Positions 11,595-23,109 of a DNA stretch of 64,000 bases are shown in pieces. The number at the start of each line of letters is the position of its first letter. Position 1 is the first letter of the stretch. The notes beneath the pieces were generated by a model. It saw nothing but the letters and a program-made list of their open reading frames with translations, was not told the DNA's origin and made no database searches. This stretch comes from Benincasa hispida. Its lineage: Eukaryota; Streptophyta; Magnoliopsida; Cucurbitales; Cucurbitaceae. The stretch is taken from NCBI RefSeq assembly GCF_009727055.1, contig NC_052351.1, forward strand, positions 6,719,806-6,783,805, read 5' to 3'. A program made the position numbers and the translations under genes.

Positions 11595-13085
11595 CTGTTT
11601 TAATATTCCAAGAAAACGATGTTATTGATTTTCATCACTTTTCTTTTTTTTCAGCCCTTGTGGAAATGGAGGTGATTGTTCATCTTGTGGTGTTAATGTT
11701 GTAGGAATTGTTGTGGTTATTTCTTTTTATTCTTGTACTTTCTTATGAACACTCTCCTCGAACACATGATCTTGTCTTGTTGACTTTTAGATTCTTTATG
11801 CGATTTTCTTTTTACAGCCTCTATTGTTATGCGTCCACTTCATAATTTCACCGCCTAACATTGTTCCTTGCCTTTGTCTCTCATGTGGTGAGAAATTTAT
11901 GTGGTGCTAGAAAGTGCTTCTTGTTGCCTGTTTTTCAATTCGCCTACGATCTGGCCCATTTTACTTCAAGATTGCGAATGGATGTTGCTTGATTTTGAAG
12001 AACTGTTTCTTCATTTGAATGTATTCCTTCAGTAAATTTTCTAAGGAAAAGGATGACTGAGATGAATTGGTTGTTTACTGAAATCCATTTGATCTTTGTT
12101 GAAACCCTGGTGGCCCGTTTCTATGGGCATTGTAAAGATTGCCTTGTGCTTGCTGCTGATTACCACCCCAAGAGAAATTCGGATGGTTTCTCCAACCAAG
12201 ATTATATGTGTTAGAAAAAGGGTTGTTTTTAATGAAGTAGACAAATTGAAGATTGTACAGGCATTCCTCAAAGGAATGAGGTTCCTCGCAAAGGACACAA
12301 CTTCCATTGTCCATTTGGACAATCGAATTCACTTGCCCACCCTTCGCGCCAGTCTTAGTCATGCTCATTGCCTGTAGCAAATTTTTCATTGCATTAACAT
12401 GTGTTTGCAGAGATGCGATAGAGTCGTTATTCTGAGTTCTGTTCGTTTTGGACCCATACGCATTTTCCTACCAATCTTCATGATTCTTCGAGATCCGATC
12501 CAAAATATTATTGGCCTCAATATATGTCTTGTCCAATAGTCCTCCTACCACGACAACATTCATGACAGTCTCTGATCTTGAGTTCAAACCATAATAAAAG
12601 ATTTCCATCTAGAGACAGTCAGAAAGTCCGTTATGCAAACAATCCCTAACTAATCTTTTGAATCTTGCCCATGCATCGCTAAGCGTTGTTGATTCTTCCT
12701 GTTGAAAGTTTGTAATCCGCTTTCTTTTCTTTGCATTTCCTATTGGTGGGAAGTACTTTTTCATAAACTTTTCTACTACTCGTTTCCATGAAGTTATCTC
12801 CCCTGGTTCAAGCGAGTATGCCTATTTTCTAGCTTCATCGCATACTGAAAATGGGAATAATGTGAGTCGTACTTCCTCTAGTGTGATGTTTGGAAATACA
12901 AAGGTGTTGTATATTTCGATAAAACTCCTCAGGTGAGCATAGAGATCTTCACTGCGTCTTCCCCCAAATTGACCAACCGCTTGAATCATTTGAAGCATTA
13001 CGAGCTTCATTTCAAATCTTGTTCCATCCAGGGCTGGTCACATGATTTCTGGAGAGAAATCATACAAGTTGGGTGACGCATAATC

Positions 13086-13296
13086 CCTGATGGGTCTCAT
13101 TTGCTAACAAAATTGGGTTGGCAAGTGCTTCATTGTGATTGTTTTCCACTCATAGTTCCTCTAGGTCTGTCTCTTATACACATCTAGATGTGTATAAGAG
13201 ACAGGTCCCTGATGGCCTGATGGGTCTCATTTGCTAACAAAATTGGGTTGGCAAGTGCTTCATTGTGATTGTTTTCCACTCATAGTTCCTCTAGGT
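13086..13296. repeat. False 81-bp direct duplication around an adaptor
   Basis: Bases 13086-13166 are repeated at 13216-13296 without a visible difference. The adaptor at 13167-13204 lies between the copies. The pattern copies the one at 2870-3051 and marks a collapsed mate-pair read. Confidence 0.9.
13167..13204. other. Second embedded Nextera mate-pair junction adaptor (artefact)
   Basis: Same 38-base palindromic junction as at 2936: CTGTCTCTTATACACATCT, then its reverse complement. It interrupts the gag pseudogene. Confidence 0.95.
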
Positions 13297-13523
13297 GGTT
13301 CTGTTGCTCGACCATCCTACGAGCTCTATTTTTTTGTCTTCTTCTGTTGGCTCTCTATCTTCTGCGAAAAGTTCTCTCTATATCTAGGTCATATACAAGC
13401 TTGGGAGTATTTCTTTCGCTCATACAGTGCTTGCGCCTTTCTCGAAGTCAAGGTACAATACTCTAGAAAGTCGAGGTCTGCAAAGACCAATAAGAATAGT
13501 TTTAGTAAACTTAGTTACCACAA

Positions 13524-13541
13524 TCCCCTACAACGGCATCA
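13524..13541 (-). other. Primer binding site, tRNA-Asp type
   Basis: On the minus strand the 18 bases read TGATGCCGTTGTAGGGGA, nine bases after the end of the 5' LTR. The plant tRNA-Asp-type primer site is TGGCGCCGTTGCCGGGGA; four positions differ. This fits priming by tRNA-Asp, usual for Athila-type elements. Confidence 0.75.
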
Positions 13542-13550
13542 AAAACTTGA

Positions 13551-14908
13551 TGCGTTAATAACATGCGATGTATTGATAAGACTATTGCAGTTTAATGCTT
13601 AGTTTTATCTGGTTGAACCCAAGTGCAAATTCAACCAGAGTCCTGGTGAGTCGAGGGTTGAACCAAGAATTGCTTGCAAATGTGCGATGAAACTAAAAAT
13701 ATGATCGTAGTGAAAATTGAAATGTTCAAAATGATTGAGTGAATGAGCTATTTTAAATCTAAGTATTATGCGATGAAAATTATGTCTAAATAAAACAATA
13801 TGAATTTAATAACAGATATATGATAAAAGGGTTGAGAAAATTTGTCATTAACACCTCCTAAACAACTAAGTGGATTATGCGATCAAGCAATGCACTCAAT
13901 GTTATGTCCAACACAATCTCTAAGGTCTTTCAAACTTAGATTAAATTTACTTAAAACAATCTCTCAATTGATTCAAGCAAGTCATATAAGCATGCATAAG
14001 ACAAGCTGATCATCTGATTCTCTTGTTGTTTAGTAGTGTCAGCTGCACACTTCTCAACCCATTTGACAATTTGGTTATGCATGATATTGATGAAAAAGAT
14101 GGACAAAAGATAAGATGAACATGTATTCATATTGCAAAGTTTGAATTTGTCAACATAGAAAGTACAATGCAAATACACAAAGAAAAAGAAAGGAGTATAG
14201 AATCAAGTCGTGGTCTGCAATACCTTGCTCCCTACGGCTCCTTTGATGACTACTTCACTTAGAACATTAAACAGTGGTATCATTCTTCCTCTCTCACAGG
14301 AATCCTAAGCTCTCACTAGGGAATTTCTATGGAAAAATAGGAAGGTTGTTTAGTAGAGTTTCCTCTCATAATTTTCTCTTGTCTCCTACTATTATTTTTG
14401 CATGAAAATTGCATGGGTATTTATAGGTGTTCGAGAATGATTTTCTTCTTTTTTTATTTTATCTTTCTCATGATTGCATTGATGGGGCACATTAAATTCC
14501 ATATCCTATCACGCCATCTGCAACGTGTCAGGGGTTCATTGAATCTTCAACAAAGTTCTCTTATTAGTTACCAACGCAGCCTGTGAGTTGACTCCCACCG
14601 CCCATGTCATGTCATGCCTCATCGCTTATAATCATGCGATATCCGCTTTTCTGGCAGTTCTTGCTTGATCGCGTCAATGGGTACTTGGTTTATGCAATTG
14701 TGCTTTCATCTGGTTGTGCTGAAGGATATTTTGCACAAAGATAGCAATATCAGTCCAAAATTTAGATATGTTAGATATTGTGAGTGTGTGGTCACATACT
14801 CCGTTTTTTTTTATAAATTCTTTGGTAAAGAATGTCTAAATTTCATGCCTTTTTTCTTATTTTTTACATGGAAGAGATACAATAACTTATATTTCTTACA
14901 AGTTATCA
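13551..14908 (-). repeat. 5' LTR of the Athila-like element (short form, 1358 bp)
   Basis: On the minus strand it runs from TGATAACTTGT at 14908 to AACGCA at 13551. It aligns with 763-3827 but lacks two blocks. The larger missing block (about 1.6 kb) is joined at gagatac|aataac, where the long LTR shows 'atac' at both edges, consistent with a microhomology deletion. Confidence 0.85.
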
Positions 14909-17020
14909 GGGATTTTTAAGTTTATATTTGTGGTGCAAATTATTTTATAAAGATTTTATAAAGGGATGCAAATAGTGTGAGTTTAGAGTTTATGTGTTTG
15001 GGTTTTTGATTTGTTTAACATGGAATTCTTAAGTATGGTTTCAGGGTATAGGCTTGTTTTCGACCTTTTTTTGTATTATACAAGTACTAGTATCTTAAAT
15101 AACATATCTTGTAATAGAAATAAAAATATATTTTTCCACCAATTTTAAAAAATATGTTGGATCTTAGTTATGTCAGTCTCTTTGGTCATTTTAGGATGTA
15201 CCAATACTATTGAACATACACAAAATACGTTTAGATTAGATCAAAATTTTATGTTGTTGATTAAGTAAAAAAAAACTCCATATTTGAAGGTGTACAAAAG
15301 TAATCAATTCTTTAACTCCATAATATTGCCCAAAAATGAGATCTATGAGTGATAGTTGCAAAGTGTAGGTCACCACCATGATGACACACAAAAAAAAATA
15401 GTCAGCTTAGATACGTTATTCAAAATAATAATGATGGTAGGTTATTAAAAAAAAAGTTCAAGAAGAATGGTCGATCAAATGTGTTTTTCGAAGAGGAGCT
15501 CCAAGTATTAAAATATGTTATTATATTATATGAATTGAATTAAAATGATAAATTGTTGCTAAAGATTCCTTGGGAGATTTGTTATCTTATTTTATAGTTT
15601 AATTTTATGAATTACATCTAATTTCATATATACACAAATTTCTTTCTTTAAACTTGGATGAAAACCATGAAACAAATGATGGTTGAATTTACTAGGAACA
15701 ATGTTTTTTTTCTTTTCAAAAATTCACTTTCATTTAAACATTTTTATAAAAAATTGTTAAAAAAAAAACACTTATGTGTTTTGTTACATTTTCTTAAAAG
15801 TGTCTGTATGCATAAGTTTGTTTGGTTTTCTATACACTTAAAGTATTTCTATTAAAATGTTAAATTACTATAAAAGAAAACTATGGGCGTTGTCTGAGTT
15901 GGCTGTTGGTGGTGATCATCGAAATTGAACGTTAAAAATGGACATCTTTGGAGTTGGCCACTAGAGTGATCATTAGAGTTAGTCATTAGAGGTGGTCACT
16001 AAAATTTGTCACCAGCAGGTAGTCATTTAAAATGTTGGAGGGAGGAAGAGTTGGTTATTTTAACCACTGAATTGTAAATAGTTGAGAATTGCAAATTTAG
16101 GATAATTGGTATATTTAAGCCTAAATATTTATTTAATTCTTAATTTAAATTAATTAGTGTTTGATTAGTTGTTTTCATATTTCCTCGTAAGACTATGAAT
16201 AGTCAATTTATGGTTTGTAATAGAAAAGCTTTTAAATATAGAACTTGTATTCTTTTGAGAGAGTTCTCTCATTTGGAAGGGATGAATTTCCCTTGTTTGG
16301 CTATAAATTTGGCATTTGGACTAATATACCTTTTCGCATCAATTGGTATCAAAACTTCAGCTAACGTTCCCGAACCAAAGCTTTTGATTATCCTTTCACT
16401 ATAGAATATTATTCTTGGAAAGTTCTCTCTCATTTTGGATGGAACTTCCTTTCTTTGATCATGGATTTGACCTAATTATCTTTTCCGTCATCAAAGTATA
16501 TTGTCTTCTACTTGAACTGATAAATTCCAAAGAAATTGCTATATCCTGAGAAATTGTGTGTATACATATATATATGAAACATGTAGGGCATACCAACTTA
16601 TATAGTTATATTATGTTGAAATAAGTCTAAATAGGGTGAAGGGTTTACAAACAAACTGTCAACCTAGTTATTACGCTAATTTGTTCTTAGCTTAGTTAAA
16701 CAGGAAATGGAAGGTTGAAATTTGAGACTAAGAATGAGGAGAAAAAAATCTTCTTTTATTTGAAACCTTTGATGAAATCCAGTAAAATTGAAGAGTATAA
16801 TTAGAAACCCCAAAAACATCTAAACAACTAAAAGCTCCTAAGAAAAAGGATAACAAACTTGCTAAATAAACTCCTAACAAATGCTGAAGATTCTAACAAC
16901 AGAAACAGACTTGGAAGATAAAGAATAAAGACTAATTCAACCAATTTGCACTAACCTAATTTGTAACACCTTAGATCTTCACATACAGACATAAGACAAG
17001 AACCAAAACAAAAGTGGAGT
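14909..17020. other. AT-rich intergenic stretch with a possible LTR relic
   Basis: No exon is recognisable. At about 16340-16354 the text gcatcaattggtatcaaaac resembles an LTR end (CA) followed by a decayed tRNA-Met primer site (canonical TGGTATCAGAGC). The 200 bases before it look LTR-like, but no partner LTR or pol fragment is nearby. The last 450 bp lie just downstream of the GDSL gene stop codon and may hold its 3' UTR. Confidence 0.4.
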
Positions 17021-18552
17021 TTAATCCAATCGAAGAAATTTAGTTGCGACATTTTTTGAAATGCACAAGCCTTTAGTCTGAGGACTAGTATTTGATCCTT
17101 GTAGCAAATCCATGGCAATTAGTTTATGAGCTGCTTCTGTTAAGTGCAAACCATCCCAATTAACATACTTTGAAGGATCATCACACGAGGTAAAAAATGG
17201 CACTCCATGTTTTATGTGTTCGTTGAAAGTAACATTCTTAAGCCCCAAACAAATCTCCATTGTATTTGTCAATCCTACATTACACATTCATAACTTAGTA
17301 TTAACAAATCACAAATTTAGAAATCAAGCAGCTTGCAAGACGTTAAAGTTTTCCTAATTGTAATTGAGATTGTACGTACCAAAATGTTCTGAGGCATTAC
17401 TGAAGAAATGCATGGCAGAATTGTAATAGTCTGCATACATGATACGAACATAAGGATGACGAGCTCGAATTCGTTCCAATTCTTCTTGAAGTTGTTTATT
17501 ATGGTACTCAGAGAATTGGTTCAGCCAATCCAAACAACCATTTTCAGAGTTTCGAACTGAATTTTCATAAATCTTGAGATATAATGGATTACACCCAATT
17601 GGAATGTCCCCAGGAACTATTAAAGTCTTAGCACCCAACTTGATCAACTCCTGCAATAATTTAGTATTAGTTTTCTTTAGCGTGTCAAAGCAAGATGACA
17701 GTTCAAGAATAGGGTCTTACTGTGATTGTTGAAGAAATTGTTTGAACCACTAATGGTACAAAGAACTTGACTTCTTCCAAGCTATATCGTTGAAAGAATA
17801 GATAATTGTAATCATTGCCTCCTATTTCTCCCACAAGAACTAACGAACTACTAAGGATTTCTCTGCATTCTATATATAGAATTCAAATTTTGATTAATAA
17901 AGACCTTTTGTTTTACCAACAGAGTGAAAAAGGGAGGGGAAAGGGGGAACGTACTTGCAGTAGCAGCAGAAGAGGAAGTGCAAAGCGATGAATAAGTGTC
18001 GTTAAACCATTGGAATTGAACCTTGAGAGAGTAATTTGTGGGTACCAAAAAAACCCCCTTCTCTCGAAGAAACGACGCATCGAGCGCGGTTGCTCCACCA
18101 ACTGCAAAATTTAGTCCGTTCCCAAATTCCTCAATGCTAATATTCCTCTTTCCTTCCACTCCTAGATATGGCTGTAACAGTGGAAGCCCTAACGATTCGG
18201 CTGTGTAACCAAAAGCAAAACCAGATCAGAAAAATCGAACATATAATTGAACTGGTGAAGAGAAATCAGAAGAAATGAGACCAATGAAGTCGAGAATGAG
18301 ACGGCCGTCGCTAAACCGGCCGGTGGGACGATGGAAGAAGGTATCGCCGTAAGGGGAAAAGCAAGAGCGGCTTGGATCGTCAGAAGCACAAGTGTGGAAG
18401 AGATTTCCAGTATCCGAAAGCGAATCCCCAAAGTTGAAGATGGAGGGAAAGCATCCCAAAACGCCTGGAACCACTGAGCTTAAACCCAGATTAATTAGTA
18501 TTAGTATTACCATCGACCATCGATTTACGTTGAAACAGCTCCATGAGTCCAT
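17021..18552 (-). CDS. GDSL esterase/lipase (SGNH hydrolase), five exons, apparently intact
   Basis: Exons on the minus strand: 18552-18282, 18200-17955, 17869-17721, 17650-17380 and 17274-17021. All four introns (70-105 bp) have GT-AG ends, and the joined frame is 1191 nt (396 codons plus TAA) without stops. SGNH hydrolases are mostly secreted and cleave ester bonds of lipids, acetylated alkaloids, sinapine or cell-wall esters. Seen: a hydrophobic signal segment at residues 12-33; block I FNFGDSLSDTGN with nucleophile Ser44; block II NFAVGGATA at 121-129; block III VGEIGGNDYN with Asn191; block V WDGLHLTEAAH with Asp353 and His356. Five exons and about 390 residues are normal for the acetylajmalan/sinapine esterase-like group. 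Oddity: the CCG-GG motif usual between blocks IV and V is absent (text there is EICLGLKNVTFN). Substrate cannot be deduced. Confidence 0.92.
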
Positions 18553-18749
18553 GGATTCGAGAAAGATTACACCATTTACTTTTCAACGATGAAAATGGGT
18601 GGAGGAAGAACAAGATCTGCTGCGAGTGGGAAATCCGCGATTCCTTTAGGTCGTACGGTGTGGATTAGGGAAACGGCCAGAAACGGGTCAGAAGTAGAGA
18701 ATCTCGTCGTGCTTAAACAGTACGTTGTACTCGTGGTTGTGATAGTATA
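18553..18749 (-). promoter_or_regulatory. Remaining proximal upstream region of the GDSL gene
   Basis: Only 197 bp separate the GDSL start codon from the target duplication of element X. No other ATG precedes the chosen start in the last 60 bp. A weak TATA-like string (cctatactatc on the minus strand) lies near 18740-18750, at the X junction. Whatever upstream control region the gene had beyond this point is now at 28240 and beyond. Confidence 0.4.
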
Positions 18750-18758
18750 GGTCATAAT
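18750..18758. repeat. 9-bp target site duplication of element X, left copy
   Basis: GGTCATAAT. The identical nine bases stand at 28231-28239. Nine-base duplications are the signature of Mutator-superfamily insertion. Confidence 0.85.
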
Positions 18759-19260
18759 AGACCTTTAATATTAATATTATTGTTTTCAAAATTTATTAGA
18801 GAAATATTGTTGTTTTGAAACTTATTAGAGAAATATTGTTGTTTTGGGAGTTCGAGACTAGAGGTCGAATGTTGAGAACTCGACTAATGTTCTAGAGGTC
18901 AAACGTTGAGAACTCGACGAACAAAGAAAAACTTGGAAACAATACATAGGCCGAAACTTCAACCCTCGACAAGAGAAATCTCGCGAATCTCGCTATAAAG
19001 TAATGAGATGGTATACTATATGTATTGTGTACTCGAGTTGCTTCTAACAACATATGCATTTTTTATCATTTCGAATTAGACGGAGGCTTATGGGATTGAC
19101 ATGAGGGGTGGGGATGGCTATATTTCTAGGACCGAACTCCAGGCGAATATGAAGCGCATGGATACAAGTTATGTCTTGGAATGAAAGACAATTCCGAATT
19201 AGCTTTGTCTACGAACAAAATTTTGTATATTAGGTTGTCCAAGGTTATACACATGTCGAG

Positions 19261-19795
19261 ATTGAGGAGATAAGTGGGCTGAAGCAGATTAAGGAGAGAG
19301 CGAGATTCAAAGCGAGATAGTAGGAGAGAGCGAGATGTTGAATGAGATTTTAAGAGAGAGCGAGATTCAAAGCGAGATTTTAGGAGAGAGCGAGATTCAA
19401 AGCGAGAATGTTGGAGAGAGCGAGATTTAGTTTATATTGACTAATCTGACTAACATTGAACTTGGTAAAATAAAATGGTTGAATAATTGAAAAATGAGAT
19501 TATTCAGGAATACACATTGAATGCTAAGATTACGCATTGAGTTTCTGGTAGTAGATCCATAATAAAAAATGTGTTTGTGATTGTTCCAGAAGAAATGAAA
19601 GCTAGTAATCATTAATGAAAAAATAATGACAATAACAGAGAGAGATCTTAGGAGAGAACGATACTGAGAGAGCGAGATTTTAGGAGAGAGTGATACTGAG
19701 AGAGCGAGATCTTAGGAGAGAGCGAGAGTGAGAGAGCAAGATCTTAGGAGAGAGTAAGACTAGAGAGCGAGATCTTAGGAGAGAGCGAGAGTCTT
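19261..19795 (+). repeat. Subterminal GAGAGCGAGAT tandem arrays of element X (left side)
   Basis: Two clusters (about 19261-19430 and 19640-19795) of units such as aggagagagcgagattcaa and gagagcgagatctt, separated by about 200 bp. Similar motifs, in matching or inverted orientation, stand inside the right end of X (27750-27835) and in both ends of Y. In DNA transposons such subterminal repeats often bind transposase; here that role is inferred. Confidence 0.75.
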
Positions 19796-19799
19796 CATT

Positions 19800-20155
19800 T
19801 TATTTGAACTTTCCATAGAAATATATATAAAAAAAGAGAAAAAAGAGCTAATAATCAATACTATAATTGGATAATCATTAGATTATAATTGAATATAATT
19901 AGATTATTATACTATAATGAATAATCATTAGACAACAATTGAATATATTTTGAATATATTAGATTATTATACTATATATTGAATATATTAGATTATTATA
20001 ATGTAAAACTTTATTGATTACAAAAAAAAAAAAAATTGAATATACAATAGATTATTATAAAAAAAATTGATATCACAATAAACTATAAAATAAAAAAATT
20101 GAATATACAATAAAATGAATATATAATAAAAAAAAAATTATTTATTATTTAATCC
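19800..20155. other. Very AT-rich filler inside element X
   Basis: Short direct repeats such as gaatatattagattattata and oligo-A runs. No coding content. A similar AT-rich block follows the PMD gene at 24740-24970. Confidence 0.6.
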
Positions 20156-20159
20156 CTAA

Positions 20160-20394
20160 CTATCTGGAGCCCGTCTTAGTAACGAAGGACACTTCTTTCG
20201 ATTATGTCCTAATTGGTTAAAAATCCACATCGTTGTCGAGTGGCTGGTTCTGTCAATCTATCTCATTGTGATAATGTGAACTTTTCGGTCTACCAGAATC
20301 TTCTCAACAACGATGGATCAAGATGTAAGATGGGCATATTAAGGTGCGTGATCCAGTAATCTTCATGCGGTACACGATTAAAATTGAGAGAGTA
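20160..20394 (-). pseudogene. Mutator (mudrA-type) transposase C-terminal fragment
   Basis: The minus strand gives VPHEDYWITHLN, LDPSLLRRFW, DRLTEPATRQRCG and HNRKKCPS-like text across frames, the C-terminal tail of MULE transposases with a zinc-knuckle-like end. It is parallel to 24990-25250. It is cut at its right edge (20394) by the LTR insertion that begins at 20397; the rest of this copy now lies at 26191-26366 in the other orientation because of the inversion. Confidence 0.65.
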
Positions 20395-20396
20395 TA

Positions 20397-22166
20397 TGTA
20401 ACGACCCGACCCCTAGGACTTAGGTAAGGCCGTTACTAAAATAAATGCATGCAAAAGAATATTAAAACGACGCTTCAGTTATTTGAAATAAATGCTAATT
20501 AAAACAAGAGAACGTTCAAAAGATATTATTAAATAGCAAAATTGTTAAAAACAATAATAGGGTACCCATAAATCATAAAGGTTAATAAATACATATGAAA
20601 AATAATTCTTAATAATAAGTTTCAAACATCAAGACTAAACATTAAGAGAAACATGAAAAGAACTCTAAATCTCATGATGCGGAAGCGTAAAAACTAGTCC
20701 CAGTGACACGATCACGAATTTCGCTGCGCCATCGCCGGTGCATCTCTACATTTACCTGAAATATCAACATAAAAAAGAATGGGTATGAAATACTCAGTAA
20801 GTAGCCCCACCACTGGGGTCAGGCTAGACATCTATGTCCTCTAGATACCCGCATATGGCTCATAAACACATGAAACAGACAAGAGACTGAGTCATATCCT
20901 ATTGTAGTTAAGTATGCCCACAAAACTAGTGGATCCCGAAGGAAACATAAAACTGGTGAATCCCGGAGGAAACACAAACTGGTGAATCCCAAAGGAAACA
21001 CAAACGGGTGAATCCCGAAGGAAACGCAAACGGATGAATCCCAAAGAAAACACAAACGGGTGAATCCCGAAGAAAACACAAACGGGTGAATCCCGAAGGA
21101 AACACAAAACGGGTGAATCCCGAAGGAAACACAAAACTGGTGAATCCCGAAGGAAACACAAAACGGGTGAATCCCGAAGGAAACACAAAACGGGTGAATC
21201 CCGAAGGAAACACAAAACNAGGAAACACAAAACTGGTGAATCCCGAAGGAAACACAAAACGGGTGAATCCCGAAGGAAACACAAAACGGGTGAATCCCGA
21301 AGGAAACACAAAACGGGTGAATCCCGAAGGAAACACAAACGGGTGAATCCCGAAGGAAACACAAAACTGGTGAATCCCGAAGGAAACACAAAACTGGTGA
21401 GCATCTAACTAATCAATGAGGATATTCACACAGTCTTAACGTTCAAAGAATCAACATCGTTCAATTCTAAAACATACATGAAATCCTTGGTACCATGGCT
21501 CCATCACATACACATAATCCTCAACAACATATTATACAACATTCATGTAGATCTTACATCAAAATTCTACAACATACAAGTATGCCTCAACACCAGCAGA
21601 TCAGACGTCGACATAAGAAAACACATACCATCACATACTAACGATCACGTGCTTAGGTGTGTATTTAAACAATTCAGTACTCGTGCCAGAACATACTTTG
21701 ATTCAGGTCATATTATCAATCAACATGCTAACAATTTACCATAACATACACTCACCATGCTAGCATACAACTAAAGTCTGGCCCGTGGGTAGTTTCAGTG
21801 GTAAGATTACTTACCTCAAATAAAATCCAAAAGTTAAGTCAAGCGAACTTTCTAGCTTTCCACAACTTTGAATGAGATCCTAGAACATGGACAAAAATCG
21901 TTCTTAACCTTTAAGCCCAATTTTTAAACACTAAATCATTCACAAATTATCAGCACAACTTACCCAAAAGTGGTTTGACCAAGATCACCTCAAAGTTCTA
22001 ACACCAAAATTTTGTTGGAATCAAACTCAAGTCGTTCGTGTCTAAATTCAAAACTTCTCCAAAATTTGAATCTAAAGCCCAAAGTGTAGTTTGTTCCAAA
22101 TTGTCTTCAGTCTCTCAAATAAATGCCTTAATCTAAGCAATTCAATAATAATGGTTAGAACCGTAT
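20397..22166 (-). repeat. 3' part of an LTR split by inversion (TGTAAC...GTTACA family)
   Basis: The plus strand starts TGTAACGACCC, i.e. the LTR ends GGGTCGTTACA on the minus strand. It holds a 27-bp tandem array and, on the minus strand, an intron-like TTTCAG/GTAA junction near 20755. It stops abruptly at 22166 against PMD sequence. Its other part is 26367-27347 in opposite orientation. Joined by undoing the inversion they make one LTR of about 2.75 kb flanked by GAGTA. The family looks like a Ty3/gypsy chromovirus (Tekay-like) LTR, but no pol is attached, so lineage is a guess. Confidence 0.7.
20925..21405. repeat. 27-bp tandem repeat, about 17 copies
   Basis: Units of the form GGTGAATCCCGAAGG + AAACACAAAAC follow one another with few changes; early units vary (26 bp, cccaaag for cccgaag). 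A single N at 21219 breaks one unit, so copy number in the assembly is uncertain. All six frames give repetitive text with no codon logic. Confidence 0.9.
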
Positions 22167-23109
22167 GAAGACGAAGGACCAGCCTCTGAGTTAATAATGT
22201 CCTGAACACAAATGTTGGCATCATCATCATTGGACTAACATAATCAGTTTGACTCTTCATCTGCGTCATAGGGGGAATCTTCACATTATGTGCAACTTCA
22301 TCAAACTCATCCTCTTCTCGAACAGGTCCTCTACGTCTAGGAGCTGGTGAGGAAGAATAAAAATATCGTACATTAATGAATTTCCTCCATATAGATTGGT
22401 TGTCACTACATATAGCAAGAACCTGGTTCGGATCATTCGCAACCTCATGGAGTCTACTGTTGTTCGATCTCTGTGATTATAAAACAATTAAACAAATTTA
22501 AAATAAATTTAAATTTAAAAAATAGATAATTTCATTTCATTTACTAGATGACCACAGTTGCTCTCGGACGAGTGACGTAGCGCCTTGTGATATTATTATA
22601 CCAATGAATATATATTCTGGAGTGACATCTGTGTCAAACGATTCAAGAGAAACGCCCACTGCAATAAACCTTGGCATGATAGTAGCCATCGCACTATCAA
22701 ATGTACAACTTAGTTTCAATATCATGCAGTATCGGGTTCAGTATTACAAGGCGATGGGACATCCTGCTGAAAACGAATTGTCTCATCACCCTGTCAGGAA
22801 GATGCCACTCACCAATGTGAAAACATATGAGAGACTCATCGTCTGCCATATGTTTGATCATTCGTACAAAAATTAGGCAAAGTATGCACAATAATTTTGT
22901 ACGGCTCCCAATAAACCTGAAACACAAAATATTATATTAGAAAATATAAAGACAATACAATAAAAATGTGAATAAAATAATCAATTAGGTTTAGTGTAAT
23001 GTACATGTTTCAGGTTTGAAGCAGATTAAACATGTATCTATACTGGTTGACTACATGTGTGGCTGTCCTAGTCACACAAAATTGTCCCTAACTCCACCTA
23101 AATTAAATT

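Larger units (their letters stand above)
11595..13480 (-). pseudogene. Gag polyprotein of the Athila-like element, broken and locally duplicated
   Basis: Gag forms the virus-like particle. Reading the minus strand from about 13370, I see HLEEL..VENNHNEALANPILL, then MRPIRDYASPNLYDFSPE. Fragment 13010-12822 has QAVGQFGGRRSEDLYAHL and VRLTLFPFSVCDEARK. Fragment 12389-12075 has CVLCEEPHSFEEC and YNLGWRNHPNFSWGGN. These are the diagnostic gag phrases of Athila-type elements. Many frame breaks lie between. The N-terminal part is doubled (13086-13166 and 13216-13296) around a sequencing adaptor, so that break is an assembly artefact rather than biology. Confidence 0.85.
763..14908 (-). mobile_element. 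Athila-like Ty3/gypsy LTR retrotransposon, degenerate
   Basis: A complete but dead element read on the minus strand. The 5' LTR is 13551-14908, the primer site 13524-13541, then gag, protease, RT, RNase H and integrase, a second ORF (7332-4843), a polypurine tract and the 3' LTR (763-3827). The gag wording (QFGG, NPFSNTYN, NHPNFSWGGN) and a second ORF resembling the 'putative plant transposon protein' domain after integrase are typical of the Athila branch, as is a tRNA-Asp primer site. Every ORF is broken by stops or frameshifts, and the LTRs carry large indels relative to each other, so insertion is old. No target duplication is recognisable. Athila versus another Tat-related lineage is inferred from these motifs only. 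Confidence 0.85.

Noticed and set aside
16195..16404. 69-codon reading frame
   Set aside because: No family features and no splice context; lies in a possible LTR relic.
20925..21405. Regular repeats that superficially resemble a CRISPR array, and long reading frames over them
   Set aside because: Units are head-to-tail with no variable spacers, in plant DNA; the 170-190-codon frames only mirror the 27-bp period and cross an N.
21478..21744. 88-codon frame after the 27-bp array
   Set aside because: Lies within LTR sequence on the antisense strand, no domain.
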